A DNA stretch of 64,000 bases from positions 33,694 through 97,693 of the forward strand of contig NZ_CP079204.1 of assembly GCF_019297835.1 (NCBI RefSeq), in the 5' to 3' direction. The position numbers and the translations under genes were made by a program. The notes below the pieces were generated by a model. It saw nothing but the letters and a program-made list of their open reading frames with translations, was not told the DNA's origin and did not search any database. Positions 26,059-37,358 of the stretch are shown here, piece after piece. Source of the stretch: Sphingomonas sanguinis (GTDB lineage Bacteria > Pseudomonadota > Alphaproteobacteria > Sphingomonadales > Sphingomonadaceae). Each line of letters begins with the position of its first letter. Position 1 is the first letter of the stretch.

Positions 26059-28257
26059 TCAGGCCGCCTTCTCCCCATAGCTATAGTCATAGCCATAGCC
26101 ATAGGTCCCAGTCTTGTTATCGTACTTGGTCAGCACCACGCCTAGCACGTGCGTTTGCGATGCAAGCAGGCGGCCGATTGCCACGCGGGCGGTATTGCGG
26201 CCGGTCGACTTTATGTCGAACACGAACATCGTCCCTTCCACCGCACTGCCGATCAACAATGCGTCGGCCAGGCCCATCACCGGCGGAGCATCGATCACGA
26301 CATGATCGAAATCCGCCCCGGCGCGCCCCAGCAGCTGACCGAAGCGTTCGCCGGTCAGCAATTCGGGTGCGCTCGGCGGCTGCGGACCGGCGGTCATGAT
26401 CACCAACCCTTCGGTACCGACGGGATGATACAAGCCGGCCAGATCGTCGTCGCCCGACAGATAGTTACTCAAACCCTTCGTGTTCGGGAGGTCGAGCAAA
26501 TGGTGGATCGATGGAGAGCGCATATCGCCATCGATCAGTAGAACGCGCTTGCCGCTGCGCGCCAGAACGCGTGCCAGGACATGGCTGGTTGTAGACTTGC
26601 CCTCGGCTGGCTGCGAGCTGGTGATGGCCAGGCTCGCCGGAACGCCATGATCCGAGGAGAAGGCCAAACGCGCGCGCAATGAGAGATAGGCTTCGGATAG
26701 CGCGGACTTGGTGTCCATCACGGCACTGCCGACCTCGCCATTGCGCACCTTGGGGATGGTACCCAGCAAAGGCACATGGAGTATCGTCTCGACATCGGCA
26801 GGGTCGCGAACCCGATCATCGACCTGTTCGGCGACAATGGCCATCACGCCGCCCAGAATCGTACCTGCGAGGATCGCGATGGCAAGATTGACCAGCGCTC
26901 GCGGGCTGGAGGGGTGGGTCGGCAGTTCGGACATATCGACGACGGAGATGTTGTTTACCCCCACGCCACCGGCGACACCGATTTCCTTGTAACGCTGCAG
27001 CAGTGCATCATAGAGTTGGCGATTGGTATCCACGTCGCGCTGATAGATATTATACTGGATGCTGCGACGCCGAAAATTGAGCACCTGCTTTTCCAGGGTG
27101 TCGACCCGCTGCTTGAGCTGTCCTTCTCGTTCGAGCGCGGATTGATATGTCTTGCGCAGCGATCCCCCGACACGACCTTCCTCACCCGCCAGCGTTTTGT
27201 CGATCTGGGCAATCTGCTGACGCAATGCGACGGCCGATGGGTAGCTCGGTTCGAACTGCACCATCATGCGCGCGTAATCCGCCATCAGGCTGGCGCGTTG
27301 GGTACGAAGTTGCGAGATCGTCGGATTCGTCAGAGCTTCGCTGCTCTGGCCCCCGCGGGCATTGTCGAGACGGCTCGCCGCCTCGATGCGGTCGGCCGTG
27401 GCCTGCGCCAGGACGCGGTTCAACGTCGACAGATTGTCCACGACGAGCGGACGTTCGCCACCACTGGTGCCCGATTCACCCGGCAGGTTCACGATCGCCT
27501 CGCGCGAGGCATAATCGACCAACTGACGCTCCGACTGGTCGATCCGCACGCGCAACTGCGCAAGACGTTGCTCCAGGAAGCGCCGGGCATAGGCGGTCGT
27601 ATCGAACCGGCGGGCCAGCGTCTGCTGGATGAACTGAGTGGCCCAGGCGTCGACGACCTTCTTGGCAAACGCCGGATCGGGTGCGCTGAAACCGATGCGC
27701 ACGAGACGCGACATGCGCTCAGGATCGATCGAGATATGCTTCAGCAGGGCATCGCCCGCAGCGATGGTACGCTCTTCGCGGTTGGACGCCCCAGCCACGA
27801 CCCGTCCATTTGCGAACCAGCGGTCCGCATGACCTTTATCGAATGCCTCGAAAAAATTGGCGTCTTCAGACAGCCGCAGCTGGTTTGCGACGCGTTGGGC
27901 CAGGGACTTGGATTCCAGTAGCCCGTATTGGGTTTGATAGAATTCCATATCAGCGCCGCTGCTGTCGCTGTTTTCCGCGCCCTTCACCATGGTGAAGTTG
28001 CGATTCTCCCGTTGGATCTCGATCGTGGCATTCGCCGTGTAACGCGGCGTCGCGAGCAGGGTGGCCAGGATACCACCCACCACGGCAATCGCGATGCACA
28101 TGATGATCAGCCACTTGCGACGACGGAAGATGCTCAGAGCTTCCGCCACCAGCGTCATACGATCGGACCGTACTCCGTCGGCTTGAGACTGTCTCTGCGG
28201 GAGCCAGCGCGATACGGTCCCACCATCGGTTTCCGCCGACATTCCAGATGCGTTCAT
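26059..28257 (-). CDS. wzc: Wzc-type polysaccharide co-polymerase with BY-kinase domain
   Basis: 732 residues. A Wzz domain lies between membrane segments near residues 49-69 (WLIIMCIAIAVVGGILATLL) and 470-490 (NLAIAILAGTILGGVMAIVAE), with long coiled-coil regions between (residues 240-410). The cytosolic tyrosine kinase domain has Walker A SSQPAEGKSTTS, Walker A' VLLIDGDMRSPS and Walker B HVVIDAPP. The tail is a tyrosine cluster, YGYGYDYSYGEKAA, the autophosphorylation site. Kinase and membrane domain are in one chain, unlike the split SpsC/SpsE pair I recall from sphingan loci. It controls polymer length and export with the Wza-like protein encoded 20 bp upstream. No Wzb phosphatase is in the cluster. 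Confidence 0.92.
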   Translation of the reverse strand: MNASGMSAETDGGTVSRWLPQRQSQADGVRSDRMTLVAEALSIFRRRKWLIIMCIAIAVVGGILATLLATPRYTANATIEIQRENRNFTMVKGAENSDSSGADMEFYQTQYGLLESKSLAQRVANQLRLSEDANFFEAFDKGHADRWFANGRVVAGASNREERTIAAGDALLKHISIDPERMSRLVRIGFSAPDPAFAKKVVDAWATQFIQQTLARRFDTTAYARRFLEQRLAQLRVRIDQSERQLVDYASREAIVNLPGESGTSGGERPLVVDNLSTLNRVLAQATADRIEAASRLDNARGGQSSEALTNPTISQLRTQRASLMADYARMMVQFEPSYPSAVALRQQIAQIDKTLAGEEGRVGGSLRKTYQSALEREGQLKQRVDTLEKQVLNFRRRSIQYNIYQRDVDTNRQLYDALLQRYKEIGVAGGVGVNNISVVDMSELPTHPSSPRALVNLAIAILAGTILGGVMAIVAEQVDDRVRDPADVETILHVPLLGTIPKVRNGEVGSAVMDTKSALSEAYLSLRARLAFSSDHGVPASLAITSSQPAEGKSTTSHVLARVLARSGKRVLLIDGDMRSPSIHHLLDLPNTKGLSNYLSGDDDLAGLYHPVGTEGLVIMTAGPQPPSAPELLTGERFGQLLGRAGADFDHVVIDAPPVMGLADALLIGSAVEGTMFVFDIKSTGRNTARVAIGRLLASQTHVLGVVLTKYDNKTGTYGYGYDYSYGEKAA

Positions 28258-28277
28258 GCGAATTTTGGAGCCTCGGC

Positions 28278-28985
28278 TTACTGGAAGATTCTGATGAGAG
28301 GTACGGTCAATAGCGGCGACGCGGTAATCAGGTCACGGAAAATCCGGCGACCACGGGATTCGCTTACCTCAATGACGTCGTTCGCGTATATTTCGGGATC
28401 GGCATAGGCTCCGGCACGGATCGCACGCACATCGTACAACGCGGCCATGTCCTTGTTATTCACACGCCGATACACGACGACTTCATTCTCTTTGCCGAAT
28501 TCATTGATCCCCTGTGCGCGGGCCAGCGCACGCAAGAGGGTCATTCGGCCAATGACCGGATAGATGCCGGGGGCGCCCACCGCACCACCCACGGACATAT
28601 TCTGCGACACGGTATCGGTGAGATTGACCGTCACCTGTGGATCGCGAACATAACGTGTTCTCAGCCCGTCAGCGTAAATCTGACCAACCTGCGCCGGTGT
28701 CTTGCCTGCGACCTGAATCGAACCAACGAGCGGAAGCGAGATTTGGCCCGCACTGTCCACCTGTACCGATCGGCTGAGTTCAGGCAGGCCATATACTTCG
28801 ACCGACACCTGATCGAGCGGCCCGATCACAAATGCACGCTGCGGCAGAATAAGGTCGGTCGTATCTGGTGGAGGCAGTTCGTGCGACTGCACGACCGTCA
28901 GGTCGGAACGAGGCGCAACCGAATGGCTTGCGCACGCACTCAGCACCAAGCTTACCAAGCCGGAAAGAAAAATTCTTATTTTCAA
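28278..28985 (-). CDS. wza: Outer-membrane polysaccharide export lipoprotein (Wza-like, PES domain)
   Basis: 235 residues with a TTG start at 28985 that overlaps the upstream stop (TTGA). The signal peptide ends in a lipobox (VLSACA), so the mature protein starts at Cys19 and is lipid-anchored. The PES domain begins FVIGPLDQVSVEVYGLPELSR, followed by SLB-type strands (VSVGGAV-like MSVGGAVGAPGIYPV) and NDVIEVSESRG near the C-terminus. It is shorter than E. coli Wza (about 380 residues), like the sphingan SpsD/GelD group. Wza-type proteins form the outer-membrane exit channel. The neighbours wzc and the ligase/polymerase gene support this. Confidence 0.88.
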   Translation of the reverse strand: MKIRIFLSGLVSLVLSACASHSVAPRSDLTVVQSHELPPPDTTDLILPQRAFVIGPLDQVSVEVYGLPELSRSVQVDSAGQISLPLVGSIQVAGKTPAQVGQIYADGLRTRYVRDPQVTVNLTDTVSQNMSVGGAVGAPGIYPVIGRMTLLRALARAQGINEFGKENEVVVYRRVNNKDMAALYDVRAIRAGAYADPEIYANDVIEVSESRGRRIFRDLITASPLLTVPLIRIFQ

Positions 28986-30463
28986 GGATTAAGCTCTTCG
29001 TAAGACTTGACGCTATTTGGCTTGCCTATCCCCGCTTCGCTTTTTTGTAAAGCAGATGCTCTATCGGCACCCCGATAGAGCGCCTGTGCAACCCAAGATG
29101 CGGCTATAGTAAAGATGAAACCCATCAAGGGCGGGCGCAGCGGATAGTCGACCGTGCTCGCCAGCATCAAGATCAACATGACGCTCCATCCGGCACGTCC
29201 CAGAAGTCCGCTGATCCCCAGGCGGCCACGGCTTCGGAACAGCCGCCATCCGGCCACCAGCCACCATGCCAGCCCTGCGGCCATCAGGGCGACGCCGGCC
29301 GCGCCCCCCGTCATCGCCACCTCGAAAAAGTCGTTATGCGCGTGGTTGTATGTCGTAGGACGTAGCAAGCTGTCAGGTTCCAGGATACGGAATACCGGAT
29401 CGAACGAGCCGAGACCGCTGCCGAACGGAAAGAAGTCCCCGATCATCTTCAGGACCTGAGGCGTGTTGCGCAGCCGCAGATCGTCCAGCGCGTTAAGCTC
29501 GAACAGGCGGTTGAGCGCCAGCGCACGACCGAAGAAGAACACCAGAGCTGCGATCGCCACGCCACCGATCAGCAACCCCCAGGACAGGAGCTTTCCCCTG
29601 CGCCCACTGGCCAATGGAGCCATCATGGCGGCCATGATGATCCCGACCACCATCAGCCCCATTCCGGCGCGCGATGCGGTGAGCAGGATCAACGGGATAA
29701 GCGCCAGCGCGCATAACCCCGCTGCGATCTGACGGCGCAGGGCGACCTGAGGCGTGGTCGTGGGAAGCAGCGTTACGATGCGCAGCAGTGGGAACATCGC
29801 GGACAACAGCGCCGCCTGATGGTTGCGGTTGGCGAGAAAGCCGACCGCATTGCCCTCATAGGTCCGTTGATACAAATATAGCGGGCTGCCGACGCCCTGT
29901 ACCGCCTGTAGCCCGCCGAGCAGCGCACTGACCATTCCCACGCCAAGCAATACGAACAGGACCGACCGTCTAGCGTCTGGCGGCACGGCGGCCCATCCGA
30001 CCAACGCGCAGGCTGGCGCGAGGAACCAGAGCAACGCCTGAACCGTCAGATCCGGGGTCAACGAGATCGGTCGCCAGGGTTGAGCGACGCCCTGTGCCCG
30101 TGCCGCCTCCACCATCAGTTCACGCCCGGGAAGCGCCGTCCAAATTCCTGGCGGCAGCGGAATAAGCTGGATCAATGCCAGCGCGACACCGCACAGAAGA
30201 AGCAGAAGCGGCACGCGCAAGGGCTTCAGTTCCGAGGTGGGCACCAGCAAAATCATGCCGGCCAGCACCAGCACCAGCGCCGGTCGTACATAGAGCAGCG
30301 AAAGAACGTCGGTCCGGTTCGACCCACCGCCCAGCGCCAGCACGGCAAACGCCGCACAAAGCAGTCCCAGCGGCAGCCAGCCACCCTGCAATGCCACCCC
30401 ACTCAAAGGCAGCCTCCCCCGCCGACGCCGGCGGGAGTGCCCGGATTGGACGTTCATCATCAT
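28982..30463 (-). CDS. O-antigen ligase/polymerase family protein (Wzy_C domain)
   Basis: 493 residues from the ATG at 30463, which has GAGGG upstream. The frame is open for 105 bp more but that part is not protein-like. There are about 12 membrane segments. The Wzy_C (PF04932) part shows LANRNHQAALLSAMFPLLRI, TASRAGMGLMVV with the conserved Arg, then the large periplasmic loop with FPFGSGLGSFDPVF and YNHAHNDFFEVAMTGGAAGV, in which the AHNDFFE element is characteristic. It is the most likely EPS polymerase. It overlaps the wza gene by 4 nt and sits in the gmd-rmd-wzy-wza-wzc operon. Confidence 0.85.
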   Translation of the reverse strand: MMMNVQSGHSRRRRRGRLPLSGVALQGGWLPLGLLCAAFAVLALGGGSNRTDVLSLLYVRPALVLVLAGMILLVPTSELKPLRVPLLLLLCGVALALIQLIPLPPGIWTALPGRELMVEAARAQGVAQPWRPISLTPDLTVQALLWFLAPACALVGWAAVPPDARRSVLFVLLGVGMVSALLGGLQAVQGVGSPLYLYQRTYEGNAVGFLANRNHQAALLSAMFPLLRIVTLLPTTTPQVALRRQIAAGLCALALIPLILLTASRAGMGLMVVGIIMAAMMAPLASGRRGKLLSWGLLIGGVAIAALVFFFGRALALNRLFELNALDDLRLRNTPQVLKMIGDFFPFGSGLGSFDPVFRILEPDSLLRPTTYNHAHNDFFEVAMTGGAAGVALMAAGLAWWLVAGWRLFRSRGRLGISGLLGRAGWSVMLILMLASTVDYPLRPPLMGFIFTIAASWVAQALYRGADRASALQKSEAGIGKPNSVKSYEELNP

Positions 30464-30491
30464 CGCACCCTCATTCCTGGAACCGGTCCGC

Positions 30492-31331
30492 TCAAGCAAG
30501 CATCCATTCCAACGTATCCGACAATGGGACCGGTGCCCAATGGGGCAACAGCGTTCGCAGCCGCTCATTGCTTCCCGTCAGCCGCTGCACGTCATTGTTA
30601 CGAACGAAGGCCGGGTTCACGACGATTTCCGGATGATGCCCGGTCAGTTGTCCGGCCATGGCCAGCACATCACGGACCGAATGCGCCATGGCGGTCGCGA
30701 TATTGACGGGAACGTCGCTATCCGCTGCGCCTAGCAGTCCGACATAGGCCTGGACCACGGCGCGCACATCACCGAAATCGCGTTCGACATCGATATTGCC
30801 CAATTCGATCACTGCCGCACGTCGGCGGAAATGATCGACGATCTTGGGGATCAGATAGCGATTTTCTTGGCCCCGCCCGGTATAGTTGAACGGTCGCGCA
30901 ACGAGGATCGACAGGCGATCGCGCCAGAACGACGCCCCCATTTCCATCGCCCGCTTGCTCAGCGCGTAATGATTGGCGGGCGCGGGGGGATGATCCTCGG
31001 CTATGGTGCCGCTCGCCCCTTCACCATAGACCTGCGCGCTACTGGCAAGCACCACGCGCGCGCCGGGCCGGTGTCGTGCCACCGCATCGAGCAGATTGAA
31101 GGACCCGACTTGGTTGACCGTGTAAAACTCGGCCAGGTCATCAGATGCCACAAAGGCTTTGGCGGCAAGGTGGATCACTGCATCCGGCGCGATCTCTGCG
31201 ACCGCATGGTCGAGGGCGGTCGCATCGGTCAAATCTGGCGAGATGGCTATGGGGTGATGTCCGGCATCCTTCAGCGCTGCGCCAAGATAGGTGCCGGTAA
31301 ATCCCGACAAACCGGTGACGCCGACGCGCAT
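30492..31331 (-). CDS. rmd: GDP-6-deoxy-D-mannose (GDP-D-rhamnose) reductase-like SDR
   Basis: 279 residues from the ATG at 31331, which overlaps the gmd stop as TGATG. It has [20 protein letters not shown] (GxxGxxG), VIHLAAKAFV, RVVLASSAQVYGEG with catalytic Ser, HYALSKRAMEM with YxxxK, and VARPFNYTGRGQ. Rmd reduces GDP-4-keto-6-deoxy-D-mannose made by Gmd to GDP-D-rhamnose. The direct coupling to gmd supports this over other SDR roles. A different 4-keto reductase, for example one giving GDP-D-talomethylose, cannot be excluded. Confidence 0.8.
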   Translation of the reverse strand: MRVGVTGLSGFTGTYLGAALKDAGHHPIAISPDLTDATALDHAVAEIAPDAVIHLAAKAFVASDDLAEFYTVNQVGSFNLLDAVARHRPGARVVLASSAQVYGEGASGTIAEDHPPAPANHYALSKRAMEMGASFWRDRLSILVARPFNYTGRGQENRYLIPKIVDHFRRRAAVIELGNIDVERDFGDVRAVVQAYVGLLGAADSDVPVNIATAMAHSVRDVLAMAGQLTGHHPEIVVNPAFVRNNDVQRLTGSNERLRTLLPHWAPVPLSDTLEWMLA

Positions 31332-32368
31332 CAGAACGAGTGGCCGCTTTTGTTGCGGCGCACATCCGCCTCCACCATGATCCGGCACAGTTCTTCGAGC
31401 GACGTTTGGCTGCGCCAGCCGAGCGCCGCGGTCGCCTTTGCCGGGTCACCGATGAGCAGTTCCACTTCGGCGGGACGGTAGAAACGCGGATTGACACGCA
31501 CCAGCAACTTGCCGGTGGCGGCATCGCGACCGACCTCGTCCTCGGCCGCGCCGCTCCATTCGATCATGACACCGATTTGCCGGAAGGCCAACTCGACGAA
31601 ACTGCGCACGCTCTGCTTCTGGTTGGTGGCCAAAACGAAGGTATCGGGGGTGTCGTGCTGCAGGATCAGCCGCATTCCCTCGACATAATCCTTGGCATAT
31701 CCCCAGTCGCGTTCGGCATCCAGATTACCCAGTTCCAGCAATTCGGCCTGGCCTAGATGGATCTTGGCGACGGTATCGGTGATCTTGCGCGTCACGAACT
31801 CGCGTCCGCGCAGTGGCGATTCATGGTTGAACAGGATGCCGCTCGACCCGAATATGTCGAAGCTCTCCCGGTAATTGACCGTCAGCCAGTGGGCGTAGAG
31901 CTTGGCGACACCATAAGGGCTGCGCGGGTAGAAGGGCGTATCCTCGGTCTGCGGAATGGCCTGGACCTTGCCGAACATTTCCGAGGTCGACGCCTGATAG
32001 AAGCGGATCGATTTGTTCACGGTACGGATCGCTTCCAGCAGATAGGCCGCGCCCAGACCCGTAATCATACCGGTGGCGATCGGCTGATCGAAGGACACGC
32101 CGACAAAGCTTTGTGCAGCAAGGTTATAGATTTCGATCGCCTCGGATTGTTCGATCAAACGGATGGCTGATCCCATATCGGTCAGATCATATTCGACCAG
32201 GTGCAGGTTCGGGTGATCCTGAATGCCCAATTCCTCGATCCGCCAGAAATTGACGGAACTGGTTCGCCGATATGTGCCATATACTTTGTAGCCACGATCA
32301 AGAAGATTTTCCGCCAAATAGGCGCCGTCCTGGCCGCTGATGCCGGTGATGATAGCGCTCTTCGTCAT
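31331..32368 (-). CDS. gmd: GDP-mannose 4,6-dehydratase
   Basis: 345 residues. It has the NADP-binding start [19 protein letters not shown], then [18 protein letters not shown], the GMD-type insert. The catalytic core is [19 protein letters not shown] with the Thr and Glu of the STSEMFG element and [12 protein letters not shown] with Yxxx[18 protein letters not shown] is strongly diagnostic of Gmd. It converts GDP-D-mannose to GDP-4-keto-6-deoxy-D-mannose. It is the first gene of the 32368-24829 operon. No mannose-1-phosphate guanylyltransferase is in the window, so GDP-mannose must come from elsewhere. Confidence 0.95.
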   Translation of the reverse strand: MTKSAIITGISGQDGAYLAENLLDRGYKVYGTYRRTSSVNFWRIEELGIQDHPNLHLVEYDLTDMGSAIRLIEQSEAIEIYNLAAQSFVGVSFDQPIATGMITGLGAAYLLEAIRTVNKSIRFYQASTSEMFGKVQAIPQTEDTPFYPRSPYGVAKLYAHWLTVNYRESFDIFGSSGILFNHESPLRGREFVTRKITDTVAKIHLGQAELLELGNLDAERDWGYAKDYVEGMRLILQHDTPDTFVLATNQKQSVRSFVELAFRQIGVMIEWSGAAEDEVGRDAATGKLLVRVNPRFYRPAEVELLIGDPAKATAALGWRSQTSLEELCRIMVEADVRRNKSGHSF

Positions 32369-32476
32369 TATCCTGCCTTCTATGATCTATTTATTACGGG
32401 AAGGTCGTACGCACTTTTATGGTCGGTAGCCTTCCGGTGATCGCCGGGTTTCATGGGCCGTACCGGATGTTCCGCC

Positions 32477-32908
32477 CTAGCGGATGCCCAGTTCCCCTTC
32501 TGCAAGCAGGATTCCATTCTGATATTCGCCCAGCGCCCCGGAAAAGGCCGTGGGGGACACGCAACGCGGATCGACGCCCTCCTGATCGGAAAACACGCCC
32601 CTTTCCGATGGCTGGTTCACACCTAGGCGGCTTTCGCTGACCGACGCCTGCCCATTCCACGGCGTACCGAATCGTTCCTGATATGCCTGTTGAACCCGAC
32701 CAAATCGGGCATCGAGCGCCTGGATCCGCACCAGACGGGACTGTTTGCCGCACAGGCGTTCCACCGCGCCCCGGCGTCCCTGCCATGCGCGTCGCAGCAC
32801 CGCGTCGGCACGAATCCCTGCGTCCAGAGAGGGCGGGCTCGCACCGGCCTGCGGCATCGAGACCGCCAACAGCAATAGTCCGAAAATCACTATCCATTCA
32901 CTCCGCAC
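32477..32908 (-). CDS. Small exported protein of unknown function
   Basis: About 143 residues from a GTG at 32908. Another GTG at 32890 and a longer frame upstream are possible. A short signal-like N-terminus (VRSEWIVIFGLLLLAVSM, ending near AGAS) is followed by a polar mature part with Trp, Arg and two Cys (VERLCGKQSRLVRI and VDPRCVSP) that could pair. I do not recognise the family. It sits between gmd (minus) and rmlC (plus). The next gene in its own direction is gmd, 108 bp downstream. Confidence 0.5.
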   Translation of the reverse strand: MRSEWIVIFGLLLLAVSMPQAGASPPSLDAGIRADAVLRRAWQGRRGAVERLCGKQSRLVRIQALDARFGRVQQAYQERFGTPWNGQASVSESRLGVNQPSERGVFSDQEGVDPRCVSPTAFSGALGEYQNGILLAEGELGIR

Positions 32909-33050
32909 ATGCGCGGCGCACAACTGCCCCGATCCGCAGCTATTTTCAACCAGCCAACGCAAAGTCAGGCCAGACAGGGGTTGCGTGGCGGCAGCTTCGA
33001 TATATGCGCGAATGCTGCGCACTTTCCCGCCAAACGGAAGCCTGTACCCG

Positions 33051-33647
33051 ATGAACTCCAGTCCCGTTCAGCTGATCCGCCCAAAGCGTCACGCCGATGC
33101 GCGCGGTTGGTTCACCGAAACTTACAATCGCGATGCCTTTGATGCGTTGGGGATCGCCTGTGCCTTCGTGCAGGACAATCACTCGCTGTCGATACCGTCC
33201 TTCACCCTGCGGGGCTTGCATTTTCAGCGGCCACCGCGCGCGCAGGACAAGCTGGTGCGCTGCATCCGCGGCAGCATCTTCGACGTGGCGGTGGATATAC
33301 GAAAGGGTTCGCCCAGCTACGGCCGCTGGGTCGGGGCCGAGCTTTCCGCCGAAAATGGGCATCAGTTGTTCATCCCCATCGGTTTCGCTCACGGCTTCAT
33401 CACGCTTCAGGAGCGGTGCGAAGTCGTCTACAAATGCTCGGACACTTATGCGCCGCAGCAGGACGGTGGCATCCGCTGGGACGATCCGACCCTCACCTCC
33501 GTTGATGGTCAGGGCGGCGGTATCGATTGGCCCCTGCCCGCCGGCACGGTTCCCGAACTGAGCGACAAGGATAAGGCGCAGCCCGCACTCTCGGATTTCG
33601 ACAGCCCCTTCGCCTATGACGGCCGCCCGCTGGCCCCCCTCTTCTAA
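33051..33647 (+). CDS. rmlC: dTDP-4-dehydrorhamnose 3,5-epimerase
   Basis: 198 residues from the ATG at 33051. The frame is open upstream but that part is not protein-like. It is a cupin enzyme with the RmlC pattern: [35 protein letters not shown] with the catalytic His, [20 protein letters not shown] with the Asp partner, and [14 protein letters not shown] with the Tyr/His pocket. It converts dTDP-4-keto-6-deoxy-D-glucose to dTDP-4-keto-L-rhamnose. It is the first of four tightly spaced genes rmlCBDA. Confidence 0.95.
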   Translation: MNSSPVQLIRPKRHADARGWFTETYNRDAFDALGIACAFVQDNHSLSIPSFTLRGLHFQRPPRAQDKLVRCIRGSIFDVAVDIRKGSPSYGRWVGAELSAENGHQLFIPIGFAHGFITLQERCEVVYKCSDTYAPQQDGGIRWDDPTLTSVDGQGGGIDWPLPAGTVPELSDKDKAQPALSDFDSPFAYDGRPLAPLF

Positions 33648-33657
33648 GGACATCCGC

Positions 33658-34710
<1,053 letters not shown>

Positions 34711-34725
34711 ACCGACACGAGCACC

Positions 34726-35616
34726 ATGACCCGCTCCATTCTCATCACCGGCGCCAGCGGACAGCTCGGTACCGAGCTCCAGCGCTGCCCCTGGCCCGAG
34801 GGCTATGATGTGGTCGCGATCGATCGCGACACGCTCGACCTGTGCGACACATCGGCGATCGCCGCCAAGGTGGCGGAGCGGGAATGGGCGGCGGTCATCA
34901 ATGCCGCGGCCTATACGGCCGTCGACAAGGCCGAGAGCGACCTCGTGACCGCATGGAAGGTCAATGCCGTGGCGCCGGCCGCCTTCGCCCAGGCCTGTGT
35001 CGAGGCGGCCATCCCGCTGGTGCAGGTATCGACCGACTATGTGTTCGCCGGCGACAAACAGGGCGCATGGGAGGTGAACGATCCGGTCGCACCTTTGGGC
35101 GTCTATGGCGCGTCCAAGCTTGGCGGCGAACTGGCGGTGCGCACCTCGGGCGTGCGCCATGCGATCGTGCGGACCGCCTGGGTCGTCTCGGCACATGGGC
35201 ATAATTTCGTCAGGACGATGCTGCGCGTCGGCGCCACCCGTGACCAGCTCTCGGTCGTCAACGATCAGATCGGCAGCCCGACCGGCGCGGCCGACCTCGC
35301 TCGGGCGCTGATGACGATCACGCTTCGCCTGATCGAGGACGCCGATGCACCGGTCGGTACCTTCCACTTCAGCAATGCGGGCGCGGTCAGCTGGGCGGGT
35401 TTCGCCACCGAGATTTTTCGCCAGAGCGGCATGCGCGGGGGTACGACGGCCGAAATACTGCCGATACCGACCAGCGACTATCCCACCCCGGCCAGACGCC
35501 CGGCCAATTCGCTGCTCAGCCATGATGCGATCCGCACCGCCTACGGCATCGAGCCGCGCCCCTGGCGGGCGGCTCTCAACGACATCCTCGACGAACTGAT
35601 CGGAGCTACGAAATGA
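34726..35616 (+). CDS. rmlD: dTDP-4-dehydrorhamnose reductase
   Basis: 296 residues. The start is [18 protein letters not shown] (GxxGxxG), followed by [33 protein letters not shown] and [12 protein letters not shown] with Yxxx[21 protein letters not shown] and [13 protein letters not shown] are characteristic of RmlD. It performs the NADPH-dependent last step to dTDP-L-rhamnose. It lies 15 bp after rmlB and overlaps rmlA by 4 nt. Confidence 0.96.
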   Translation: MTRSILITGASGQLGTELQRCPWPEGYDVVAIDRDTLDLCDTSAIAAKVAEREWAAVINAAAYTAVDKAESDLVTAWKVNAVAPAAFAQACVEAAIPLVQVSTDYVFAGDKQGAWEVNDPVAPLGVYGASKLGGELAVRTSGVRHAIVRTAWVVSAHGHNFVRTMLRVGATRDQLSVVNDQIGSPTGAADLARALMTITLRLIEDADAPVGTFHFSNAGAVSWAGFATEIFRQSGMRGGTTAEILPIPTSDYPTPARRPANSLLSHDAIRTAYGIEPRPWRAALNDILDELIGATK

Positions 35617-36479
35617 AGGGTATCATCCTGGCCGGGGGTTCGGGCACTCGGCTTCACCCGGCAACCCTGGCGGTCAACAAGCAACTGCTGCCCGTCTATG
35701 ACAAGCCGATGATCTATTATCCGCTCAGCGTGCTGATGCTTGCGGGTATTCGCGACATATTGATCATCTCCAGCCCGGAGTTCCTCGACAATTATCGCCG
35801 CCTGTTCGGCGACGGCTCCGCTTTCGGCCTGACCATGTCCTATGCCGAACAGCCCAGCCCCGATGGTCTGGCCCAGGCCTTCACCATCGGCGCGGACTTC
35901 ATCGGCGACGACCAGGTCGCGCTGGTGCTGGGCGACAATATCTTCTTCGGCGCGCATCTGACCGACCTGCTGAACAGCGCGGTCGCGCGGCCCAAGGGCG
36001 CGACCGTCTTCAGCTACCGGGTCGAAGATCCCGAGCGTTACGGGGTGGTCGAGTTCGGAGAAGGCGGTCGCGCGGTCAGCCTGGAGGAGAAGCCCGCTCG
36101 ACCGAAGTCCAACCATGCCGTCACCGGCCTTTATTTCTATGACAACCGCGTGGTCGAATTCGCCCGCAATCTGAAGCCCTCCGCGCGCGGCGAACTCGAA
36201 ATCACGGATATCAACCGCCTCTATATGGAAGCGGGCGATCTCTATGTCGAACAGATGGGCCGGGGCTATGCCTGGCTCGATACCGGCACTCATGACAGCC
36301 TGCTGGAAGCCGGCGAGTTTGTCCGCACGCTTCAGCATCGTCAGGGGGTGCAGGTCGCCTGTCTCGAGGAAATCGCCTACGAAATGGGCTTCATCTCGGC
36401 CGAACAGGCGCGGGAAGCGGGCGAGCGGTTCAAGAAGACCGCCTATGGCCGCGCCATCCTCAACGCGGTCAAGGGCTGA
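35613..36479 (+). CDS. rmlA: Glucose-1-phosphate thymidylyltransferase
   Basis: 288 residues. The nucleotidyltransferase signature [20 protein letters not shown] is at the N-terminus. [30 protein letters not shown] with the metal Asp, and [16 protein letters not shown] follow, then [15 protein letters not shown], all typical of RmlA. It makes dTDP-glucose from glucose-1-phosphate and dTTP. It is last in the rmlCBDA operon and closes the EPS locus on the right. IS remnants begin about 45 bp later. Confidence 0.96.
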   Translation: MKGIILAGGSGTRLHPATLAVNKQLLPVYDKPMIYYPLSVLMLAGIRDILIISSPEFLDNYRRLFGDGSAFGLTMSYAEQPSPDGLAQAFTIGADFIGDDQVALVLGDNIFFGAHLTDLLNSAVARPKGATVFSYRVEDPERYGVVEFGEGGRAVSLEEKPARPKSNHAVTGLYFYDNRVVEFARNLKPSARGELEITDINRLYMEAGDLYVEQMGRGYAWLDTGTHDSLLEAGEFVRTLQHRQGVQVACLEEIAYEMGFISAEQAREAGERFKKTAYGRAILNAVKG

Positions 36480-36524
36480 ACGGTTTGGCCGGGGCGGCTG
36501 TGATGGGGTGATGGTGACGAATTA

Positions 36525-36756
36525 GGCCGGCTCGAAATTAATTGTAGCCCGATCATGGCAGCGGCGGGATATAAAGCCGTTCAAGTGGCTGGTTCTGCGG
36601 TCGTATCGGATGCTGAAGCGACCAAAGCTATCTTGGTCTGATTGCGGCGCTTGTAGATGCTGGCGTCGTACCCAATGGCGACCTTGCGTTTAGGCTTTGT
36701 CGGGATCATCGCCTCGACGTGTATTGCTATGATCTGCCTATGCAAGCTATCGATAT
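36525..36756 (-). pseudogene. Fragment of an IS5-family transposase 3' end
   Basis: The minus strand gives IPTKPKRKVAIGYDASIYKRRNQ and, after a frameshift, FGRFSIRYDRRTSHLNGFIS. These are the basic YKRRNxIE segment and the final RYDR region of IS5-type transposases. There is no start and a frameshift is present. The right-hand limit coincides with the end of the IS256 remnant. Confidence 0.6.
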
Positions 36757-37305
36757 GGGAGTGTCAGGAATTTCGTGTGCGGGCGGGCATAAAGGGGAAG
36801 AAGGGGACCCTGTATGTCCCGACGCAAAGAGCCTGCGATACCGAACGAACTGCTTGATCAGCTACTGGCTTGCGCTGATGCTGGTACCGCCCTGGCGCAG
36901 GGCGGTCTGCTGGATGCTCTGAAGAAGGCTGACCGAGCGCGCTTTGAACGCGGAGATGGATTATCATCTAGCCGGAGACGACGGCACCGGCAACTCGCGC
37001 GACGGTTACGGCTGGAAGACGATCACGACCGATACCGGCAAGCTGGCGATCGACGTACCACGTGACCGGCAGAGCAGTTTCGACCCGCAGCTGATCGCCA
37101 AATACCAGCGGCGCTTCCCTGGCTTCGATGAGAAGATCGTGTCGATGTACGCGCGCGGCATGAGCACCCGGGAGATCACGGGGCACCTGCACGATCTGTA
37201 CGGCATCGACGTGTCGCCGGACCTGATCAGCACGGTGACCGACGCCGTGCTCGACGAGGTGGCGATCTGACAGCAGCGGCCGCTGGATCCGGTCTACCTG
37301 CTCGT
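36757..37305 (+). pseudogene. IS256-family transposase, truncated and frameshifted
   Basis: An IS end-like sequence (GGGAGTGTCAGGAATTTCG) is at about 36757, and the gene starts at 36814: MSRRKEPAIPNELLDQLLAC, then LLDALKKA. A frameshift near 36940 leads into ALNAEMDYHLAGDDG, then KLAIDVPRDRQSSFDPQLIA, QRRFPGFDEKIVSMYARGMS and DLYGIDVSPDLISTVTDAV, all typical of the IS256 mutator-type transposase. A TGA replaces the Trp codon of EVAEW at 37268. The gene is cut at 37305 by the right-hand IS3-family element, and its 3' half is absent from the window. Confidence 0.85.
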
Positions 37306-37358
37306 TGAACCGCGCCGGGTTTGCCGGAGGCTCCAACTCCTGAGAAGGTGGAGCCTGT

